Positions 7,563 through 16,737 are shown, counted from the first letter of the stretch. The stretch is DNA of 64,000 nucleotides from Streptomyces spiralis (GCF_014654675.1 NZ_BNBC01000034.1:1-64000); one strand, 5' to 3'. Numbers and translations: made by a program. Notes: a model not told the origin generated them from the letters alone.

Positions 7563-9122
7563 GTGACCGACGCCCACACCGCCGGCATCGCATCCCACGG
7601 GCACGGCCCGTTCATCGCCGCCATCGACCAGGGCACCACCTCCTCGCGCTGCATCGTCTTCGACCGGGACGGCCGGATCGTCTCCGTCGACCAGAAGGAG
7701 CACGAGCAGATCTTCCCCAAGCCGGGCTGGGTCGAGCACGACGCCGCCGAGATCTGGACCAACGTCCAGGAGGTCGTCGCCGGCGCCATCGAGAAGGCCG
7801 GCATCACCCGCGACGACATCAAGGCCATCGGCATCACCAACCAGCGCGAGACCACCGTGCTGTGGGACAGGAACACCGGTGAGCCCGTCCACAACGCCAT
7901 CGTCTGGCAGGACACCCGCACCGACGCCCTGTGCAGGGAGCTCGGCCGCAACGTCGGCCAGGACCGCTTCCGCCGCGAGACCGGCCTTCCCCTCGCCTCC
8001 TACTTCGCCGGTCCCAAGGCCCGCTGGCTGCTCGACAACGTCGAGGGCCTCAAGGAGCGCGCCGAGGCGGGCGACATCCTCTTCGGCACCATGGACACCT
8101 GGGTCATCTGGAACCTGACCGGTGGCACCGACGGCGGCAAGCACGTCACCGACGTGACCAACGCCTCCCGCACCATGCTGATGAACCTCCACACCATGGA
8201 GTGGGACGAAAAGATCTGCGAGTCGATCGGCGTCCCCATGCAGATCCTGCCGGAGATCCGCTCCTCCGCCGAGGTCTACGGCGAGATCACCGGCGGCAAG
8301 CTGGGCGACCTGCTCGGCGGCATCCCGGTGGCCTCCGCGCTCGGCGACCAGCAGGCGGCCCTGTTCGGCCAGACCTGCTTCTCCGAGGGCGAGACCAAGT
8401 CCACGTACGGCACCGGCACCTTCATGGTGATGAACACCGGCGACAAGATCATCAACTCCTACGCGGGCCTGCTGACCACCGTCGGTTACAAGATCGGCGA
8501 ACAGGACACGGTCTACGCCCTGGAGGGCTCGATCGCCGTCACCGGCTCGCTGGTGCAGTGGATGCGCGACCAGATGGGCCTGATCTCCACCGCCGCCGAG
8601 ATCGAGACGCTCGCGCTCTCGGTCGAGGACAACGGCGGCGCCTACTTCGTGCCGGCCTTCTCCGGCCTGTTCGCCCCGCACTGGCGCTCCGACGCCCGCG
8701 GTGTGATCGCCGGCCTGACCCGGTACGTCACCAAGGCACACCTCGCGCGCGCCGTCCTGGAGGCCACCGCCTGGCAGACCCGGGAGATCGCCGACGCCAT
8801 GACCAAGGACTCCGGCGTCGAGCTGTCCACCCTCAAGGTCGACGGCGGCATGACCGCCAACAACCTGCTGATGCAGACGCTCTCGGACGTCCTGGACGCC
8901 CCCGTGGTGCGCCCCATGGTCGCCGAGACCACCTGCCTCGGCGCCGCCTACGCCGCCGGTCTCGCCGTCGGCTTCTGGACCAGCACCGACGACCTGCGCG
9001 CCAACTGGCGCCGGGCCGCCGAGTGGACCCCCCGCATGGACGCGGAGACCCGCGACCGTGAGTACAAGAGCTGGCTCAAGGCCGTCGAGCGGACCATGGG
9101 CTGGCTCGAGGACGAGGAGTAA
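7563..9122 (+). CDS. glpK: glycerol kinase
   Basis: GlpK phosphorylates glycerol to sn-glycerol-3-phosphate with ATP. The 519-residue protein has the FGGY-kinase pattern: AIDQGTTSSRCIVFD (phosphate 1), GITNQRETT, WQDTRT, the substrate region GTMDTWVIWNLTGG, STYGTGTFMVMNTG, and the C-terminal KVDGGMTANNLLMQ adenosine motif. The GTG at 7563 has AGGAG upstream. The N-terminus has a short DAHTAGIASHGHG extension before the conserved PFIAAIDQGT. It lies between glpF and glpD in one operon; its stop is 9 bp before the glpD ATG. Confidence 0.98.
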   Translation: MTDAHTAGIASHGHGPFIAAIDQGTTSSRCIVFDRDGRIVSVDQKEHEQIFPKPGWVEHDAAEIWTNVQEVVAGAIEKAGITRDDIKAIGITNQRETTVLWDRNTGEPVHNAIVWQDTRTDALCRELGRNVGQDRFRRETGLPLASYFAGPKARWLLDNVEGLKERAEAGDILFGTMDTWVIWNLTGGTDGGKHVTDVTNASRTMLMNLHTMEWDEKICESIGVPMQILPEIRSSAEVYGEITGGKLGDLLGGIPVASALGDQQAALFGQTCFSEGETKSTYGTGTFMVMNTGDKIINSYAGLLTTVGYKIGEQDTVYALEGSIAVTGSLVQWMRDQMGLISTAAEIETLALSVEDNGGAYFVPAFSGLFAPHWRSDARGVIAGLTRYVTKAHLARAVLEATAWQTREIADAMTKDSGVELSTLKVDGGMTANNLLMQTLSDVLDAPVVRPMVAETTCLGAAYAAGLAVGFWTSTDDLRANWRRAAEWTPRMDAETRDREYKSWLKAVERTMGWLEDEE

Positions 9123-9131
9123 GAAACCGCA

Positions 9132-10748
9132 ATGACCAGTCAGTCCACCCTGCAGTCCGTGCCTGCCCTGGGGACGCGTCCGGCCTCCGGCTCCCACGCG
9201 AGCCGCGCCGAGACCCGGGAGCAGCTCTCCAAGGCGACGTACGACCTCCTCGTGATCGGCGGCGGCATCCTGGGCATCTCCACCGCCTGGCACGCCGCGC
9301 AGTCCGGACTCAGGGTGGCCCTGGTCGACGCCGGCGACTTCGCCGGCGCCACCTCCTCCGCCTCCTCCAAGCTGCTCCACGGCGGTCTGCGCTATCTGCA
9401 GACCGGCGCGGTGAAGCTGGTGGCGGAGAACCACTTCGAGCGCCGTGCGGTCTCCCGCCAGGTGGCCCCCCACCTGGCGAACCCGCTCACCTTCTACCTC
9501 CCCGTGTACAAGGGCGGGCCGCACGGCGCGGCGAAGCTCGGGGCGGGCGTGTTCGCCTACTCCGCGCTCTCCGCGTTCGGTGACGGCGTGGGCCACCTGC
9601 TCTCGCCGGCCAAGGCCGCGCAGGACGTGCCCGAGCTGCGCACCGAGAACCTCAAGGCCGTCGCCGTGTACGGCGACGACCAGATGAACGACGCGCGCAT
9701 GGCGCTGATGACGGTCCGCGCGGCCGTCGAGTCGGGCGCGGTCGTCCTCAACCACGCCGAGGTCACCGGCCTGCGCTTCACCAGGGGCCGGGTCACCGGT
9801 GCCGAGCTGAAGGACCGGCTGTCCGGTGACGAGTTCGGGGTCGACGCCCGGCTGGTGCTGAACGCGACCGGCCCGTGGGTCGACCACCTGCGCAGGATGG
9901 AGGACCCGAATGCCGCGCCGTCCATCCGGCTGTCGAAGGGCGCGCATCTGGTCCTGAAGCGCACCTCCCCCTGGAAGGCCGCGCTGGCCACCCCGATCGA
10001 CAAGTACCGGATCACCTTCGCCCTCCCCTGGGAGGACATGCTGCTGCTCGGCACCACCGACGAGGAGTACGAGGGCGACCCCGCGGACGTCGCGGTCAAC
10101 GACAAGGACATCGCGCAGATACTCGACGAGGCCGCGTACTCCGTCCGCGACCAGCAGCTCGAGCGCGACCTGATCACGTACGCCTTCGCGGGCCTCAGGG
10201 TGCTGCCGGGCGGCCCCGGCGACACCGCCAAGGCCAAGCGCGAGACCGTGGTCACCGAGGGCAGGGGCGGCATGCTGTCCGTGGCGGGCGGCAAGTGGAC
10301 GACCTTCCGGCACATCGGCCGCACGGTGATGAAGAAGCTGGAGTCGCTGCCCGGCCGGCCGCTGGGCGAGGACTTCGAGCCGATCTCGACGCTGCCGAGG
10401 AAGCTGCCGCTGCCCGGCATCGCCAACCCGCGCGCGGTGGCGCACCGGCTGCTGGTGGACCGTCCGGCGCCCGGCCCGCGGATGGCCGCGGACACCGCCC
10501 GGCACCTGGCCACGCACTACGGCTCGCTGGCGTTCGACATCGCCCGCCTGGCCAACGAGAACCCGCAGCTGGGCGAGCGGGTCCACCCGGACGCCCCGGA
10601 GATCTGGGCGCAGGTCGTGTGGGCCCGGGACCACGAGTGGGCCGAGACGCCGGACGACGTGCTGCGCCGCCGTACGACGCTGACGATACGCGGTCTGGCC
10701 ACGGACGAGGTGCGGGCCAAGGTGCAGGACCTGCTCGACAGGAAGTGA
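9132..10748 (+). CDS. glpD: aerobic glycerol-3-phosphate dehydrogenase
   Basis: GlpD oxidises glycerol-3-phosphate to dihydroxyacetone phosphate with FAD and passes electrons to the quinone pool at the inner face of the membrane. The 538-residue protein has the FAD dinucleotide fold at about 37-70 (YDLLVIGGGILGISTAWHAA...LVDAGDFAGATSSASSKLLHGGLRYL), the central substrate domain (GTTDEEYEGDP) and a C-terminal helical cap (EIWAQVVWARDHEWAETPDDVLRRRTTL). Length is normal. It closes the glpF-glpK-glpD operon, and a perfect hairpin terminator follows within 50 bp. Confidence 0.98.
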   Translation: MTSQSTLQSVPALGTRPASGSHASRAETREQLSKATYDLLVIGGGILGISTAWHAAQSGLRVALVDAGDFAGATSSASSKLLHGGLRYLQTGAVKLVAENHFERRAVSRQVAPHLANPLTFYLPVYKGGPHGAAKLGAGVFAYSALSAFGDGVGHLLSPAKAAQDVPELRTENLKAVAVYGDDQMNDARMALMTVRAAVESGAVVLNHAEVTGLRFTRGRVTGAELKDRLSGDEFGVDARLVLNATGPWVDHLRRMEDPNAAPSIRLSKGAHLVLKRTSPWKAALATPIDKYRITFALPWEDMLLLGTTDEEYEGDPADVAVNDKDIAQILDEAAYSVRDQQLERDLITYAFAGLRVLPGGPGDTAKAKRETVVTEGRGGMLSVAGGKWTTFRHIGRTVMKKLESLPGRPLGEDFEPISTLPRKLPLPGIANPRAVAHRLLVDRPAPGPRMAADTARHLATHYGSLAFDIARLANENPQLGERVHPDAPEIWAQVVWARDHEWAETPDDVLRRRTTLTIRGLATDEVRAKVQDLLDRK

Positions 10749-10794
10749 CCGTGATCGCCGGGGGGCAGCGCCAGGCCCCGCCGGCCTGAGGACC

Positions 10795-10830
10795 GAGGGC
10801 CGGCCCCCGCCGCACCGGGGGCCGGCCCTC
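10795..10830 (+). terminator. glycerol operon terminator
   Basis: GAGGGCCGGCCCCC and GGGGGCCGGCCCTC form a perfect 14-bp stem with an 8-nt loop, 47 bp after the glpD stop. Confidence 0.85.
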
Positions 10831-10987
10831 GTCGTTCGGGGTCCCCGCGTATTGGATCATGGGTGTTCGACCGTCTCGGACGGGGCAGTGATGCGTTCAC
10901 TCCCCCGTGCAAGGGGGCTGCGGGCGCCCCCGCGGCACGCCGTAAGGTTGGTGGGTCAAGCGAGGGCACGTCGGAAGGAGGCACTGG

Positions 10988-12016
10988 GTGATCGAGCTCG
11001 AGGGGGTTCCCGAGCTGATCGACCCGGTCATGGTGGCCGCGTTCGAGGGCTGGAACGATGCCGGCGACGCCGCCTCGACCGCGGTCGCGCATCTGGAGAG
11101 GGAGTGGAAGGGCGAGGTGTTCGCGGCGCTGGACGCCGAGGACTACTACGACTTCCAGGTGAACCGCCCCACGGTGTTCATGGACAGCGGCGTGCGCAAG
11201 ATCACATGGCCGACCACACGGCTTTCGGTGGTCCGGATCGGCGGCGACAAGCCGCGTGACCTGGTGCTCGTGCGCGGGATCGAACCGTCCATGCGCTGGC
11301 GCTCGTTCTGCAACGAGCTGCTCGGCTTCGCGCACGAACTGGGCGTGGAGCTGGTGGTCATCCTCGGTGCGCTGCTCGGCGACACCCCGCACACACGTCC
11401 GGTCCCGATCAGCGGGACCACGTCCGACACGGACCTGGCCCGCCGGATGGACCTGGAGGAGACCAAGTACGAGGGGCCCACGGGCATCGTCGGCGTACTG
11501 CAGGAGGCCTGCACGCACGCGGGCGTCCCGGCGGTCTCGCTGTGGGCGGCCGTCCCGCACTACGTCTCGCAGCCGCCCAACCCGAAGGCCACGCTGGCCC
11601 TGCTCAACCGCCTGGAGGACCTGCTGGACCTGCGGATCCCGCTGGGCGAGCTGCCGGAGGACGCGCGCGCCTGGCAGGTGGGCGTGGACCAGCTGGCCGC
11701 CGAGGACAGCGAGGTCGCCGAGTACGTCCAGACGCTGGAGGAGGCCCGGGACACCGCCGAGCTGCCCGAGGCGTCGGGCGAGGCGATCGCCCGCGAGTTC
11801 GAGCGGTATCTGCGGCGCCGGGACGGCGGCGGCCCGTCGTCCGGCGGGCACGCCACGGCGGACGGCGGCGAGGGCGGCTCCTATCTGCGGGACAGCCCCA
11901 GCGGACGGACCCGGCCGCCGAAGCCCCCGAAGCCGGAGACCGGGACGGGGCCGGAGAGCGAGACGGGGCCGGAGACGGGACCGGACGCCGACGACGAGGA
12001 CTCCCCGGAGGACTGA
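10988..12016 (+). CDS. parJ: PAC2-family actinobacterial signature protein, ParJ-like
   Basis: The 342-residue protein belongs to the PAC2 family found throughout Actinobacteria (opening VPELIDPVMVAAFEGWNDAGDAAS; VEIPALLGDTPHTRPVP-type region; VAAVPHYV segment). The S. coelicolor protein at this position, SCO1662, is ParJ, which I recall as a ParA partner that controls ParA polymerisation during sporulation septation. The folded part covers about residues 1-275. The rest is a disordered acidic, Gly/Pro-rich tail, likely species-variable. The GTG at 10988 has GGAAGGAGG 7 nt upstream. It is transcribed alone and converges on mshC with a shared terminator. Family identity is strong; the ParA role is transferred by synteny. 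Confidence 0.85.
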   Translation: MIELEGVPELIDPVMVAAFEGWNDAGDAASTAVAHLEREWKGEVFAALDAEDYYDFQVNRPTVFMDSGVRKITWPTTRLSVVRIGGDKPRDLVLVRGIEPSMRWRSFCNELLGFAHELGVELVVILGALLGDTPHTRPVPISGTTSDTDLARRMDLEETKYEGPTGIVGVLQEACTHAGVPAVSLWAAVPHYVSQPPNPKATLALLNRLEDLLDLRIPLGELPEDARAWQVGVDQLAAEDSEVAEYVQTLEEARDTAELPEASGEAIAREFERYLRRRDGGGPSSGGHATADGGEGGSYLRDSPSGRTRPPKPPKPETGTGPESETGPETGPDADDEDSPED

Positions 12017-12032
12017 ACCGGACCAGGACGGA

Positions 12033-12072
12033 CATCAGGGGCGGTGCGCTGCACAGCGCACCGCCCCTGATG
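12033..12072. terminator. bidirectional terminator between parJ and mshC
   Basis: A perfect 18-bp inverted repeat (left arm 12033-12050, right arm 12055-12072, core AGGGGCGGTGCGCT) around a GCAC loop lies between two convergent genes. Confidence 0.88.
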
Positions 12073-12107
12073 GCGTCGGCGACCGGGTGCCGGCCGCCGG
12101 AGAGCCG

Positions 12108-13337
12108 TCAGACAGCCACACCCAGCAGGGCGTCCACCGCTCGCGAGACCAGGCCCGGAGCACCGGTGTCGGTGCCGCCGCGCTCCTGCTGGAGCGCCGC
12201 CCAGCGGTCGACCGCGGCGAGCGCGGCCGGGGCGTTCAGATCGTCGGCGAGGGCCTCGCGGATCTCCTCGACCAGCGCGTCGGCGGACGGGCCGTCGGGC
12301 CGGGAGACGGCGGAGCGCCAGCGGCCGAGCCGGGCCACGGCGTCCTGGAGGACCTGGTCGGTCCACTCCCAGTCGGAACGGTAGTGGTGGGCGAGGAGCG
12401 CCAGCCGGATGGCGGCCGGGTCGACGCCGTCGCGCCGCAGCCGCGAGACGAAGACCAGGTTGCCCTTGGACTTGGACATCTTCTCGCCGTCCAGCGCGAC
12501 CATGCCGGCGTGGACGTACGCCTTGGCCATGGGGAACTCGCCGGTGAGCACCTGGGCGTGCGAGGCGCCCATCTCGTGGTGCGGGAAGGCGAGGTCGGAG
12601 CCGCCGCCCTGGACGTCGAAGCCCATGCCGAGGTGGTCGAGGGCGATGGCCACGCACTCGATGTGCCAGCCGGGCCGGCCGCGGCCGAGCGAGCCGCCGT
12701 CCCAGCTGGGCTCGCCCTCACGGGCCGCCATCCACAGCATCGGGTCGAGCGGGTTCTTCTTGCCGGGGCGGTCGGGGTCGCCGCCGCGCTCGGCGGACAG
12801 CAGCCGCATCGCGGCGGCGTCCAGGCGGGAGACCTCGCCGAAGTGCGGGTCGGACTCGACGGAGAAGTAGACGTCGCCGTCGAGTTCGTACGCGGCGCCC
12901 AGGTCCCGCAGCCGTTCGACCAGCGGGACGATGCCGGGTATCGCCTCCACGGCGCCTATGTAGTGCTTCGGGGGCAGCATTCGCAGGGCGGTCATGTCCT
13001 CGCGGAACAGGGCCGTCTCCTGCTCGGCCAGCTTCACCCAGTCGACGTCGTCGCGCTGCGCCCGCTCCAGCAGCGGATCGTCGACGTCGGTGACGTTCTG
13101 GACGTAGTGAACCTGCCGCTTGGTGTCGAGCCACACGCGCTGAACGAGGTCGAACGCGTTGTAGGTCGCCGCGTGACCCATGTGGGTCGCGTCGTACGGA
13201 GTGATGCCGCAGACGTAGATACGGGCGACGGGACCGGGCTGGAGGGAGACCAGACCCCCGGTCGCTGTGTCGTGGATCCTCAGGTCGCGGCCCTGACCTG
13301 GCAGGGCGGGGACCTCGGAAGCGGGCCAGGCATGCAT
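12108..13337 (-). CDS. mshC: cysteine:1-D-myo-inosityl 2-amino-2-deoxy-alpha-D-glucopyranoside ligase (mycothiol synthesis)
   Basis: MshC joins cysteine to glucosaminyl-inositol with ATP, the third enzymatic step of mycothiol synthesis. The 409-residue protein is a cysteinyl-tRNA synthetase relative that lacks the anticodon-binding C-terminus. Cys43 in VCGITPYDATH binds zinc, the HIGH-equivalent is THMGHA at 51-56, ECVAIALDHLG and DLAFPHHE supply other zinc and substrate residues, and EKMSKSKGN near residue 290 is the KMSKS loop. A TACGCT box 6 nt before the ATG suggests leaderless transcription. The MshC-specific opening MHAWPASEVP is conserved in Streptomyces as I remember it. Confidence 0.97.
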   Translation of the reverse strand: MHAWPASEVPALPGQGRDLRIHDTATGGLVSLQPGPVARIYVCGITPYDATHMGHAATYNAFDLVQRVWLDTKRQVHYVQNVTDVDDPLLERAQRDDVDWVKLAEQETALFREDMTALRMLPPKHYIGAVEAIPGIVPLVERLRDLGAAYELDGDVYFSVESDPHFGEVSRLDAAAMRLLSAERGGDPDRPGKKNPLDPMLWMAAREGEPSWDGGSLGRGRPGWHIECVAIALDHLGMGFDVQGGGSDLAFPHHEMGASHAQVLTGEFPMAKAYVHAGMVALDGEKMSKSKGNLVFVSRLRRDGVDPAAIRLALLAHHYRSDWEWTDQVLQDAVARLGRWRSAVSRPDGPSADALVEEIREALADDLNAPAALAAVDRWAALQQERGGTDTGAPGLVSRAVDALLGVAV

Positions 13338-13453
13338 GTCATGAGCGTAACCGGACCGCGGTCCCGTCTACGAACCGGACCGCTCCGGATGACCGGTAAG
13401 GCACTCTTGCGGGATCCCGGCGCGTGTGCTTGGCCACGCGCCGGGCGGCCCCG

Positions 13454-14326
13454 CTACACCGGTGGCCAGGGGATCGCCGGCCAGTCGCCGTTCGGTCCGG
13501 GGTGGGTGCCGGAGGCGAGGAGGGCGTCCACACGCGCGCGTGTGGCGTCGATCTCGTCCGGGGTGATCAGGTCGGCCAGCCGGACGGCGAGACGGCCGCC
13601 GTCGCTCAGGGCGTCCTTGAGGCCCTTGAGGACGTCGAGGGCCTCCGGGGGCAGAGGCTCGCCCGCCCAGCCCCACAGGAGGGTGCGCAGCTTGTTCTCG
13701 ACGTTGAAGGTGACGCCGTGGTCGATGCCGTACAGCCGCCCCTGCGAGGTGGGCAGCAGATGGCCGCCCTTGCGGTCGGCGTTGTTGATCACGGCGTCGA
13801 GCACGGCCAGCCGGCGCAGCCGCTCGTCGTCGGCGTGCACGAGCAGCGCCGTGCGGCCCTCGCCGACCTCGGCGAGGGCGATCGCCTTCCAGCCGGGTCC
13901 GGGTTCCTCGGCGTCGACCAGCGCGAGCAGCCCGGCGTCGCCGCCCTCATCGCCGTCACCGTCGCCGTCGCCGTCGGTGGTCGCCTCGATCCACAGCTGG
14001 ACCATGCCCTCGCCGTACGGGCCGTCGCGCAGCACGGTGGGCGGGATCAGGCCCCAGCCGGTCGCCTCGGAGACCTCGTAGGCCGCCACCTCGCGGCCGG
14101 CCAGGGTGCCGTCGGGGAAGTCCCACAGCGGGCGCTCCCCGGCGACCGGCTTGTACACGCACGACGCCTCCCGGCCGTCGTGGGCGATCGTGCAGAACAG
14201 CGCCGCGTTCGAGGCGTCGCGGATGCGGCCGCGCACGGTGAGCTCGCCGTGGGAGAGCAGCTCGACGGAGGCCGCGTGGGGCGGGGGCGTCACGCCCCGC
14301 GGCGGTATCCGTTCTGGCGCGGACAT
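13454..14326 (-). CDS. SCO1664-family conserved actinobacterial protein (PI3/4-kinase-like fold)
   Basis: The 290-residue protein is conserved in Actinobacteria. It contains CVYKPVAGERPLWDFPDGTLAGREVAAYEVSEATGW, a lysine-bearing segment followed by an acidic helix, then LAVLDAVINNADRKGGHLL and LYGIDHGVTFN. This HxxNxDRK...DHG arrangement resembles the catalytic loop and DFG of PI3/PI4-kinase-like proteins, so a kinase-like activity is plausible but unproven. An acidic insert (DGDGDGDGDEGGD) sits near the middle. The start at 14326 (MSAPERIPPRG) with GGAAGGA upstream is preferred to 14368. It overlaps the preceding DUF3090 frame by 37 nt, indicating translational coupling. It is part of an mshC-linked gene group. 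Confidence 0.8.
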   Translation of the reverse strand: MSAPERIPPRGVTPPPHAASVELLSHGELTVRGRIRDASNAALFCTIAHDGREASCVYKPVAGERPLWDFPDGTLAGREVAAYEVSEATGWGLIPPTVLRDGPYGEGMVQLWIEATTDGDGDGDGDEGGDAGLLALVDAEEPGPGWKAIALAEVGEGRTALLVHADDERLRRLAVLDAVINNADRKGGHLLPTSQGRLYGIDHGVTFNVENKLRTLLWGWAGEPLPPEALDVLKGLKDALSDGGRLAVRLADLITPDEIDATRARVDALLASGTHPGPNGDWPAIPWPPV

Positions 14327-14880
14327 ACGTGTCCTTCCGGGTCCAGGGGCAGGCTGCACAGCGGGCACGGCGGCCGCCCGGCGTTGACGACGTCGAGGGC
14401 GCGTTTGGCGAAGGCCCTCGCCTGGGCGCCGGTGAGACGGACCCGCAGCATCGGGGGGCCGTTCTCCTCGTCCTGGAGCAGCCGCTCCTCGGCCTCCGCG
14501 AGGTCCTCCTCGGACTCGGCGTCGAGCTCGACGAGGGCCTGTGCCTCGACGATCATGCGCTGCTCCTCGCCGTCCCAGGCGAGTGCCATGGTGCCGACGC
14601 GGAACTCCTCCTCGATGGGGCTGTCCAGCGGGGCGGTGTCGGTGATCTCGGTGGGCGCCATCGCGGGGACGGAGGCGTTGCCCCCGCTGCGGCGCACGAC
14701 CTCGTCAAGCAGCTCGTCCATGCGTTCGGCGAGCGCGGCGACCTGGGTCTTCTCCAGGGCCACGCTGGTCACCCGGGAGCCGGCGGTGGCCTGGAGGAAG
14801 AACGTACGGCGCCCGGGCAGTCCGACCGTGCCGGCCACGAAACGGTCCGGGGGGTCGTAGAGGAACACCTGACGGGACAC
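14290..14880 (-). CDS. DUF3090 family protein
   Basis: The 196-residue protein (GTG start at 14880, SRQVFLYDPPDRFVAGTVGLPGRRTFFLQA) is the conserved actinobacterial DUF3090. No enzymatic motif is evident. The C-terminus has CPLCSLPLDPEGHVCPRQNGYRR, a CxxC...HxC cluster that looks like a small zinc site and is shared with the family. It always travels with the SCO1664-like gene, and the two overlap by 37 nt here; with the histidine phosphatase just upstream the three form one transcription unit. Function unknown. Confidence 0.85.
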   Translation of the reverse strand: MSRQVFLYDPPDRFVAGTVGLPGRRTFFLQATAGSRVTSVALEKTQVAALAERMDELLDEVVRRSGGNASVPAMAPTEITDTAPLDSPIEEEFRVGTMALAWDGEEQRMIVEAQALVELDAESEEDLAEAEERLLQDEENGPPMLRVRLTGAQARAFAKRALDVVNAGRPPCPLCSLPLDPEGHVCPRQNGYRRGA

Positions 14881-14968
14881 GTCCTGTCTCCATGGGAATC
14901 GTGGGAACGGGCGGATGCTGGGGGTCGGGAGGCCGACGGGGACCGCTTCACCCTACTGCGGCCGACGA

Positions 14969-15655
14969 TCACGGTGCGCCCGCGCCGCCTCCGACCGGTG
15001 CGTCGTCGCCGGGCGGCTCCTCGCGCGGCGCCAGGGACGCGAAGTCGCCGGTGTCGCCCAGCCGCACGAGGAACGGCCGCAGCCGGGTGTAGCGGATCGC
15101 GGTGACGGAACAGGGTTCGACGGAGATCCGCTGGAAGAGGTCGAGATGCAGGCCGAGCGCGTCCGCGACGAGGGACTTGATGATGTCACCGTGGGAGCAC
15201 ATCAGGTATACCGCGTCGGCGCCGTGGTCGCGCTCCACGCGCGCGTTCCACTCGCGGACGGCCTCGGCGGCGCGGGTCTGCATCGCGCGCAGGGACTCGC
15301 CGCCGGGGAAGGCCGCCGCCGAGGGATGCGCCTGCACCACCTCCATCAGCGGCTCGTCCTTGAGCTCGCTGAGCTTGCGGCCGGACCAGTCGCCGTAGTG
15401 GCACTCCCCGATCCGCTCGTCGGTGTGCGCGGCCAGGCCCGGCCGGGCGTCAAGGAGCGGCTGTACGGTTTCCTGGCAGCGTTGCAGCGGGCTGGTGACG
15501 ACCTCGGTGATCGGCAGCCCGGCGAGCCGGCCGGGCAGTGCGGCGGCCTGCTCGGTGCCGCGTTCGTCGAGGGCGACGCCGGGAGTCCAGCCGGCGAGCA
15601 GGCCCGCGGTGTTGGCGGTGGAACGTCCGTGCCTGACAAGGATCAGCGTGGGCAT
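14969..15655 (-). CDS. histidine phosphatase family protein (MSMEG_4193-type putative phosphomutase)
   Basis: The 228-residue protein starts MPTLILVRHGRS, where RHG is the histidine-phosphatase catalytic motif. The second catalytic His is in LMCSHGDIIKSLVADALG, and the acid is in GECHYGDW. The family includes phosphoglycerate mutase-like and broad-specificity phosphatases; the substrate is unknown. The start at 15655 is preferred over the open frame to 15736, because the extra 27 residues do not look coding and a TACCCT box lies 6 nt before the ATG, typical of a leaderless start. It leads the DUF3090 / SCO1664-like pair and is divergent from the CorA gene. Confidence 0.88.
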   Translation of the reverse strand: MPTLILVRHGRSTANTAGLLAGWTPGVALDERGTEQAAALPGRLAGLPITEVVTSPLQRCQETVQPLLDARPGLAAHTDERIGECHYGDWSGRKLSELKDEPLMEVVQAHPSAAAFPGGESLRAMQTRAAEAVREWNARVERDHGADAVYLMCSHGDIIKSLVADALGLHLDLFQRISVEPCSVTAIRYTRLRPFLVRLGDTGDFASLAPREEPPGDDAPVGGGAGAP

Positions 15656-15716
15656 GCGGCCAGGGTAGGCGTACGGGCGGCTCCGGCGTCGGCCGGACGA
15701 AAGGGGAACACACTCC

Positions 15717-16718
15717 GTGATCGTCGACTGTGGCATCTACCGTGACGGGCACCGCGCCGAGGGTCCGCGGGACTTCTCCGACGCCCTGGCCGAGGCGCGG
15801 ACGGCCGGGGGGTTTGTGTGGATGGGGCTGCACGAGCCGAGCGTGGAGGAGTTCGACCTGGTCAGCGCCGAGTTCGGACTGCATCCGCTGGCGGTGGAGG
15901 ACGCGTTGAAGGCCCATCAGCGACCCAAGATGGAGATCTACGACGACTCGCTGTTCGTGGTGCTGAAACCGGTGGTCTACGAGCCGCGCAGCGACGCCGT
16001 CTCGACGGGCGAGATCATGATCTTCCTCGGTGACTCGTTCGTGGTGACGGTCCGCCACGGCGAGGGTGTCGGACTGAGCCTCGTACGGCGCCGCCTGGAG
16101 CAGGAGCCGGAGATGCTCGGCAAGGGGCCGACGGCGGTGTTGTACGCGATAGCCGACTCGGTCGTCGACCACTACCTGGACGTGGCGACCGAGTTGCAGA
16201 CCGACCTGGAGGAGCTGGAGGCGGAGGTCTTCTCCCCCGAGCGGGGCGGCACCCGGCACACGGCGTCCGGGATCTACAACTTCAAGCGCCAGATCACCGA
16301 GTTCCGGCGGGCCACGGGTCCACTGGCACTGCCGATGTCCCGGCTCGGCGGCACGGCCCAGAGCGCCTTCGCCACGGCCGTCCCGTTCGTGGACGACAAG
16401 GCGCGGCCCTTCTTCCGGGACGTCAGCGACCACCTCACCCGGGTCAACGAGTCCGTGGAGAGCCTGGACCGGCTGGTCTCGGACATCCTGTCGGCGCATC
16501 TGGCGCAGACCAGCGTCCAGCAGAACGACGACATGCGGAAGATCTCCGCGTGGGCGGCCATGGCAGCGATCCCGACCATGATCGCCGGCATCTACGGCAT
16601 GAACTTCGAGCACATGCCCGAGCTGCACTGGATCTGGGCGTATCCGGCGGTGATCGCCCTGATGGCCGTCCTGGAGGTGCTGCTGTACCAGATGTTCAAG
16701 CGGCGGGGATGGCTGTGA
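15717..16718 (+). CDS. corA: CorA-family divalent metal transporter
   Basis: The 333-residue protein has a long cytosolic N-terminal domain and two C-terminal membrane helices, with the GMN signature in IYGMNFEHMPE between them. This is the CorA pore motif for Mg2+ (and Co2+/Ni2+). Helix 1 (WAAMAAIPTMIAGIYGMNF) and helix 2 (YPAVIALMAVLEVLLYQMF) end with the basic KRRGWL tail. The GTG at 15717 gives the Streptomyces-type opening IVDCGIYRDGHR. The last codons and stop are tandemly duplicated in the DNA. Transport of magnesium is known for the family; the specificity here is inferred. Confidence 0.92.
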   Translation: MIVDCGIYRDGHRAEGPRDFSDALAEARTAGGFVWMGLHEPSVEEFDLVSAEFGLHPLAVEDALKAHQRPKMEIYDDSLFVVLKPVVYEPRSDAVSTGEIMIFLGDSFVVTVRHGEGVGLSLVRRRLEQEPEMLGKGPTAVLYAIADSVVDHYLDVATELQTDLEELEAEVFSPERGGTRHTASGIYNFKRQITEFRRATGPLALPMSRLGGTAQSAFATAVPFVDDKARPFFRDVSDHLTRVNESVESLDRLVSDILSAHLAQTSVQQNDDMRKISAWAAMAAIPTMIAGIYGMNFEHMPELHWIWAYPAVIALMAVLEVLLYQMFKRRGWL

Positions 16719-16737
16719 CGGCGGGATGGCTGTGACG
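16703..16737. repeat. tandem duplication across the corA stop codon
   Basis: GCGGGGATGGCTGTGACG (16703-16720) is followed directly by GCGGGATGGCTGTGACG, with a third partial copy (GGCTGTGACGGCGGGG) from about 16745. The first copy contains the last codons and the TGA of corA. Confidence 0.8.
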
